From Cristatella mucedo (taxonomy: Eukaryota > Bryozoa > Phylactolaemata > Cristatellidae): 64,000 bases of DNA. Each line of letters starts with the position of its first letter. The first letter of the stretch is position 1. A program made the position numbers and the translations under genes. The stretch lies in assembly GCA_009760855.2 (NCBI GenBank), contig WPIO01000029.1, forward strand, positions 4,184,001 through 4,248,000, given 5' to 3'. The notes under the pieces were generated by a model. It made no database searches, was not told the DNA's origin, and was given only the letters and a program-made list of their open reading frames with translations. Below are positions 58,661-64,000 of this stretch, one piece after another.

Positions 58661-58859
58661 TATGGAATCCAATAACCCAGGAATAAGGGTCAGAACTAAA
58701 TCTACGATTGTAAAGAGAAAAATGTGGTATCGTGGGATGCAAATTATAATAGTTGAAGCTGCTTTGTGAACGCCACAAATGCTTACAGACGAATTTGATA
58801 TTTGTCAGAGGGATGCAAGAAGAAGTCTGATATTAGCCGCTGCTGCATTGCCTGCGAAT

Positions 58860-59340
58860 CTGGACGGTGAGCTTGGCAGCTGAGATTGGATTAGAAACAA
58901 TGAGTTGGCCGCTAAATAAAAATTTAGTAGCTATGAGATAGTAGGGATAAGCCCTGGCGTATTAGAAGCAAGTCATATACACAACCATAGAGAGTGATTA
59001 TATTTAAAATTATGACTTGGCAATCATTTATATCATCGGGATGACTTTAGTCGCTTTCTTCGAGCAAGGATCTGCTGGTTATTGAGTTCCATAGCTGAGC
59101 TAACTCTACTGTAAGCCTGTTAGCTAGTCTGCTGAAAGACATCTGTCGCACCGGCCACAATATGGAAAATTGTATTTTTACTACTAAGGCATTATTGTTA
59201 GCCCGGAGTTGGTATTTCATTAACTTGAGGTATTTAAAAATTGCTTGCTTTGTTCTGCAATGCGATTTAGTGAGGGTTCCATAGTCCTAACAGGGCTTAT
59301 AAGAATACTGACAAACTAGTTGCACGAGCTTGTAGGGATT
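58860..59340 (+). repeat. R2 spacer of unit I
   Basis: Collinear with 10560-11050. Ends near 59345, where block S copy 2 begins. Confidence 0.55.
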
Positions 59341-59359
59341 GCTAGTGTTCAAGTCCGGC

Positions 59360-62300
59360 CAAGTGGCTCCCTAATAATTTTATTGATGGATCCGGCCTGA
59401 TTCAGTGGTCACGGTTGTCTTCCCTCCACTATAAAGGTACTTGACTTAAAATTATTGTAATTAAGAAGTTTCTGAGTCAAGAGACGTATCTCGCACTATT
59501 GGTGGTTTGTAATGAGAACTAGCTGTTATTCTGCTCAATTGGAGTTAGCACGTTTCGCATTAAAAAGTGAGCCCATTGCTATGCCCACTCCTTGTGGGGC
59601 GGAGAGGACGTTGTTCTTGTGGCTCAATCTGCCTTTTTGAGCTCCTGAAATGGCGTAGTAGTCCAGAAAGTTTGTGGATTTCTGACCTATGCTGATCGGG
59701 TACAGCCACATGTGTTACTAGCCAGTGACTCATCAGACAGCAATTGTCTGGTGTAGTTCAGATTCCCACGAGTCAAATCTGGCAGCTCGTAACTCGAGCA
59801 GCTACCTGAGGTGGAGCATGCCGATATTACAGCCAATGAACTACGCCCAGGCTTTGATTACCCAAATTAATAAGTGACAATATCAAATGATAGGACCTAG
59901 CAAGTACCACGAGAAACACTCTGCTATTATGACAAGGCTGTAATGGGTTCTGTACTAATGTCGTTTCCAAACGATCTGCTCAAAGCAAGGTGTGCCATTT
60001 CTTACGAATGCAGACGAGAAAAAATACAGAGGTGACGTCATGAAGTGCATCTAACGACAAACGGAAAATGGAGCCTCGACTCAAAATCTTCTTCCGAGAC
60101 CAGAAGCAGTGTGACTCGGATAAAGAGCGAACGCACTTTAACAGTACCAAAACTTTACCTCTAAGCACGGACTAAAAAAGGTTATCTCGTCGAAAAGGCT
60201 CACAAGGACAGCAACAGCTGTAAGGCTGCCTGAGTATTTCACTTCATTGCCTTAAATACAACTGTCCCCACTAGGATCTTCAATCGGGATTAGCCTAAAA
60301 TCTAAACATTAAGTTATTACATAACCGGTAAAGCTATGTCGATGTAACTTTGAAACCACTCGTGAACTATCAGCTGCTTCTTGCACGCTTTGGACTTATA
60401 CCAGTGCAGGTTTCACCAGTTTATGAATTTGAAAAAACGTCACAAAATTATTGAGCTTGCTGACCTAATCACTGTAATCAGATCAGCGTTATTGCAAGTT
60501 GAATTGAAATCCTTAGTCGATAATAATGCCTAGTTATTAGATAGGCAGCCTAAAATATTCTAAGAATTCATCATGCACGCCAAGACTAGTACGAGCAGCT
60601 CTAAGGCGGCACTTTAGGAACTTGCCCTTTGTTCCGACTCTGCTATGCTTCCCACTTTTTCTTTGTTTCGAAGGAGGTAGCCTGTTCGCTACCGATGCCT
60701 ACCGAAAGCCGCTTAGGCTGTAAGTGTGCTATACAAAACTCTCCTTTGTAACAGCCACATAGCATTTATGGCTTTGTGGAGTTACAGACGGAGATACATT
60801 TTGTAATCACTTTTTACAGAGGTTGATTAAAAATTTAGAACAGCAAGATACAGAGGATAGACCCTTGAGGGACTACAAAAGTTAACCCGTCTCTCGTGTG
60901 AGACCTGACCCAGACACGGATTAAACACGGTCAAACAAGGGCGATTTAAACTATGCCAGTGCCTTGACCACCAGACCGATCGCTGCTGACAATCGTTGAA
61001 TTTGTAAAATCGTGATTAATTGCGTTAAAGGCAGTTGATAGATCCAGCAGAGCTATGGCAGTGACATTCTCATCGTCGTTGCCACTTTTAATGTCATTGT
61101 TAAAGCTGTGGAAAGCAATTGCAGTGGAGCCCTGCCTATTGTATCCAAAATAAACTTTTTCTGAAATTTCATTATTTTAGTATGTCCAACCAGCTGTTTC
61201 GAAGCCATTTTTTCAATAATATTTCGCAAGAAAGGAAGAAGATAAACTAGGCAGTAGTTTGCAAAAATATCTTTATCTAATCCAGGCATTTTAAGAATGA
61301 GTCTAACGATTGCCGATTTGAACGATTGGGTACAACTTCTTTTTGTAAAGAAGCATGAACAATCTAGGTTATGTCAGTGCTAAGTTGGTCTACCAGGCAA
61401 GACCACAGAGACAATGGTATATGAACTTCAGGAAGCGAACCTATTTTACTAGCCCATATTAAGGTAGCTACATTGCTTGCAGTAATCTCCGAAGATCTTT
61501 TAAGAAAAGTCACAGGTGGTGATTCTACAATTGCTTTACTTTTAAATAGCTTCGTGGGGGCATACGTAAGTTTAATTTAATAAGCAAAGGCTAGAAACGT
61601 TTCTGCAAGGCCGCTAATATCAAGGGAAGTCAGGCCACTAAGCATTGACCAGTTTTCTTAACTGTCTTATAAATCTGTTTTGGATCCGATTTTGCAGGAA
61701 TACACATTTCTATTAAAATAGAAGCCCTGGCATTTCTTTAGGTTTCGTGTGCAGAATTGAAGGAACTCTTTGAAATTGACTAGATCTGTATTAAGATCCG
61801 ATTTCTTAAAACGACGACCTTGCCTGGGTTTAAGAAGGCGCTACTCTTGAAGTAGTTTGGCAAAATCAAAGGAATATTGAAAATTATGTACACGGATAGA
61901 ATGATCGGGAACTGAGCATGCTTGTCAAATGCACTTCTGAGTGTGACGTTCATTGCATACTTGAGGGTATCGAGGCTGTCGATCGAGTCTGGGTGCACAT
62001 TAACAAATACTACACTACAAGCTGATTAAAAAAAATGTGTCAATGTCGATGCTTTTTTAGTGGCGGTGCTGGACACGTTCGACATTATCGTGAGTGCAAC
62101 TGAGCAGGAACAGTAAACGAGGCTGAACAATGATCGAAGAGGGTCAGAGGGCACACCACAAGGTCAGTGAGAAAAACAGCCTTAGTAATCACGAGAACTA
62201 GAATAAGGCCACCGACCTTGGAGGTATGTGTAAAGTTTTAGATCAAACCACAATTCTTCAGACGGTCGAGAAATGAGTGGACCTGGCCGTTATTAGGGTT

Positions 62301-64000
62301 ATTAACGCGAATATTGAAGTCTCCCGTAATCGGTAAGTGCTTGTTGTGCACAAATATTTTAGCGAGAAGCTCCACAAAATCCTCTGTAAACAATTTTGAA
62401 CCGCAAGATGGAGGTCGGTAAATCACGACAGTCAGATGCATTGTTGTTTATGTTGACCATTTTGCAATGGACCAAACGAGGGCCCGTGCGAAAAAGACGC
62501 TTGTCGTATTGCCAAACGAACCACGAACGGATATTAGGACCCTACCACTGACTTTGTCAGAACACTTAGACTGATGGAATGCAAGCCCGGGTCGGTTATC
62601 TCATATATACAGGTACTGGAACAAGGCGTCACCCAAGGAACACCGTGCAAAGTCTCAACAAAAACTGGCTTCAAACGTTGCTCCGATGATGCTGGCAACT
62701 TGCATGCAAAGCATATATCACCTTTAGAAATATGTAAATCTTGTCATTAAACATGTTTTTTATTTTGTGAAATGTCTCCAGTCAATATGTGGTTATCTAG
62801 GTGTACACATTTTTTTATGCGACAATTACTCTTCGGACCTACTTTAGCCGTCGGTGCATATATTTTGTCTTAAATTATGGGTTTAAGTTGATCGGCAGAG
62901 GGCTGCTTTTCCATCTGCTCCGAATTAACTCGAAGATCGTGCCGAGCAGTATAGGAACAGCTCTTACCTTTTTAAGCTAAAGCACTGGCCTTTTGCTTTT
63001 TTTTTCAATAACCGTAAAACCCCATTATTTTTCGTCATTGGTCGGACTTTTTAATGACTGTTAGTAACTCAATGGTATGCAATGTATCTTCTGAAAATGA
63101 CAGCTGGCACTTTTTGAGCTCACTGAGTTAATTTCAAAGATCCTTTTTCTCTCAGCCTTACCCTGTCTAAATACTAGTCCATACGTATGCAACAGAGATC
63201 AGATAATGGTGAAAGTAATCCTTAATTTATCAGTTGTAAATTAAGGCAATCGTTTCGAGTTTTGCTTGCTTGTAAAACCCTGAATCCCTACAACTTGAAG
63301 TAGGATTAAAATTTGAAGACAGAATTACATGTTTGCGATGCACCTGTCGAATTATAGCAGGAGGTTATTTTTCTTGACGTCCTGCCAAATTATTTATTAT
63401 TATTATTTCTATGTTGAGTTACGTATGCAGGATGGGACCGCTAGCAAACCTGTTTCCCATCACTCTCACAAATCAGGACTCTGGTATAATCGCAAGATAA
63501 CATGGTGTCGTAAATTGTACATTAAATGGGTCAACTAAGCCTACTTACATACCTGGTTTTTAAATTATTGCTGAATATATTCAGATGCACAATTCTTTGA
63601 AATGTTGAAACCAGAGGTGATGATAGACATGCAATGAAGGCGGGTTAAACGTTTTTATTTAGCATAGCTGAATCTCAAGAACCATTATCACATCCTTGAA
63701 GATAGGGTTGCTCTTACACGGAAATCAAAACTCCGCCTTCTTCTGAAGATTAAGTAGCACGACCGAGTTCCTCAGAATTCGCTATCAAAACTTTTCCCGT
63801 TATGTGGTTCAAGTTGACGGGTAGAGTCGATGGTTTCCTGATACTTTGTTGGGAGGGCCGCCCCATACCGTTCACATGGCTGGCATGCTTACCCAGTTCC
63901 TAGAGATCTTCACCAGGCAGAGAAAGCCGTCACTATTTGACATGCTTGCCATTGGTGTGCCTTTTTTCTGTGCATGTCAGCTCTGGTGCTTGTATGGTGC
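59360..64000 (+). repeat. Duplication block S, copy 2 (runs off the window)
   Basis: Collinear with 39003-45891. Lacks the SINE and two stretches (junctions near 60635 and 62636) present in copy 1. The block starts within 20 bases of the end of unit I, as copy 1 starts at the end of unit G, so array unit and block S were probably duplicated together. Confidence 0.7.
60640..62640 (-). mobile_element. L2-clade LINE, copy in block S2, internally deleted
   Basis: Minus-strand endonuclease frame 62238-62441 reads MHLTVVIYRPPSCGSKLF and LPITGDFNIRVNNPN, matching the S1 copy. Linker (FDKHAQFP) and RT pieces follow to about 60850. The N-terminal region and the YADD-to-C-terminus part are deleted relative to S1. 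Confidence 0.6.

Overview
This window looks like repeat-rich nuclear DNA from an invertebrate animal. There are no bacterial-style genes: open frames are short, splice-like signals are common, and the DNA is AT-rich with long (TA)n and (TTTA)n tracts. The mobile elements point the same way: L2-clade LINE fragments, tRNA-derived SINEs (one family with an L2-like tail), LTR-element remains, a Ty3/gypsy-type LTR and a decayed Polinton/Maverick. I cannot name the species. No ribosomal RNA gene, CRISPR array or functional tRNA gene was seen.

The dominant structure is an array of partly deleted copies of one multi-kilobase unit, all on the + strand: A (about 1080-6410), B (6410-11060), C (13800-15480), D (15480-17990), E (17990-20930), F (21030-23900), G (34005-39002), H (52430-56050) and I (56080-59340). 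Each carries the 3' half of an unrecognised membrane-protein gene. The parts are a cysteine-containing extracellular-type exon, a 78-base exon for one transmembrane helix plus a basic stop-transfer, a 47-base tail exon, and several candidate C-terminal exons. Splice phases are mostly compatible and frames are shared between copies, but most copies carry stops, lost splice sites or deletions. Copies D and E are the best preserved. In units A, B and G the gene is followed by an LTR-flanked minus-strand element; unit I keeps one LTR. Then come an L2-like tail and a conserved spacer, R2.

Between array segments lie other duplicated blocks. One (39003-45900) recurs at 59360-64000 and carries a minus-strand L2 LINE. 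One (12195-13090) recurs at 29345-30345. One holds an L2 tail plus a TATA/intron/small-ORF module and exists as inverted copies at 24440-26066 and 47745-49300. At 26066-28735 is the Polinton relic, with a packaging ATPase, a split adenain-like protease and a possible phospholipase-A2-like protein.

The array resembles tandem receptor families (immune or allorecognition type), with related 3' ends and turnover by duplication and deletion. That functional reading is inference. No ligand-binding ectodomain was identified, and all splice structures come from reading the sequence and comparing copies by eye.
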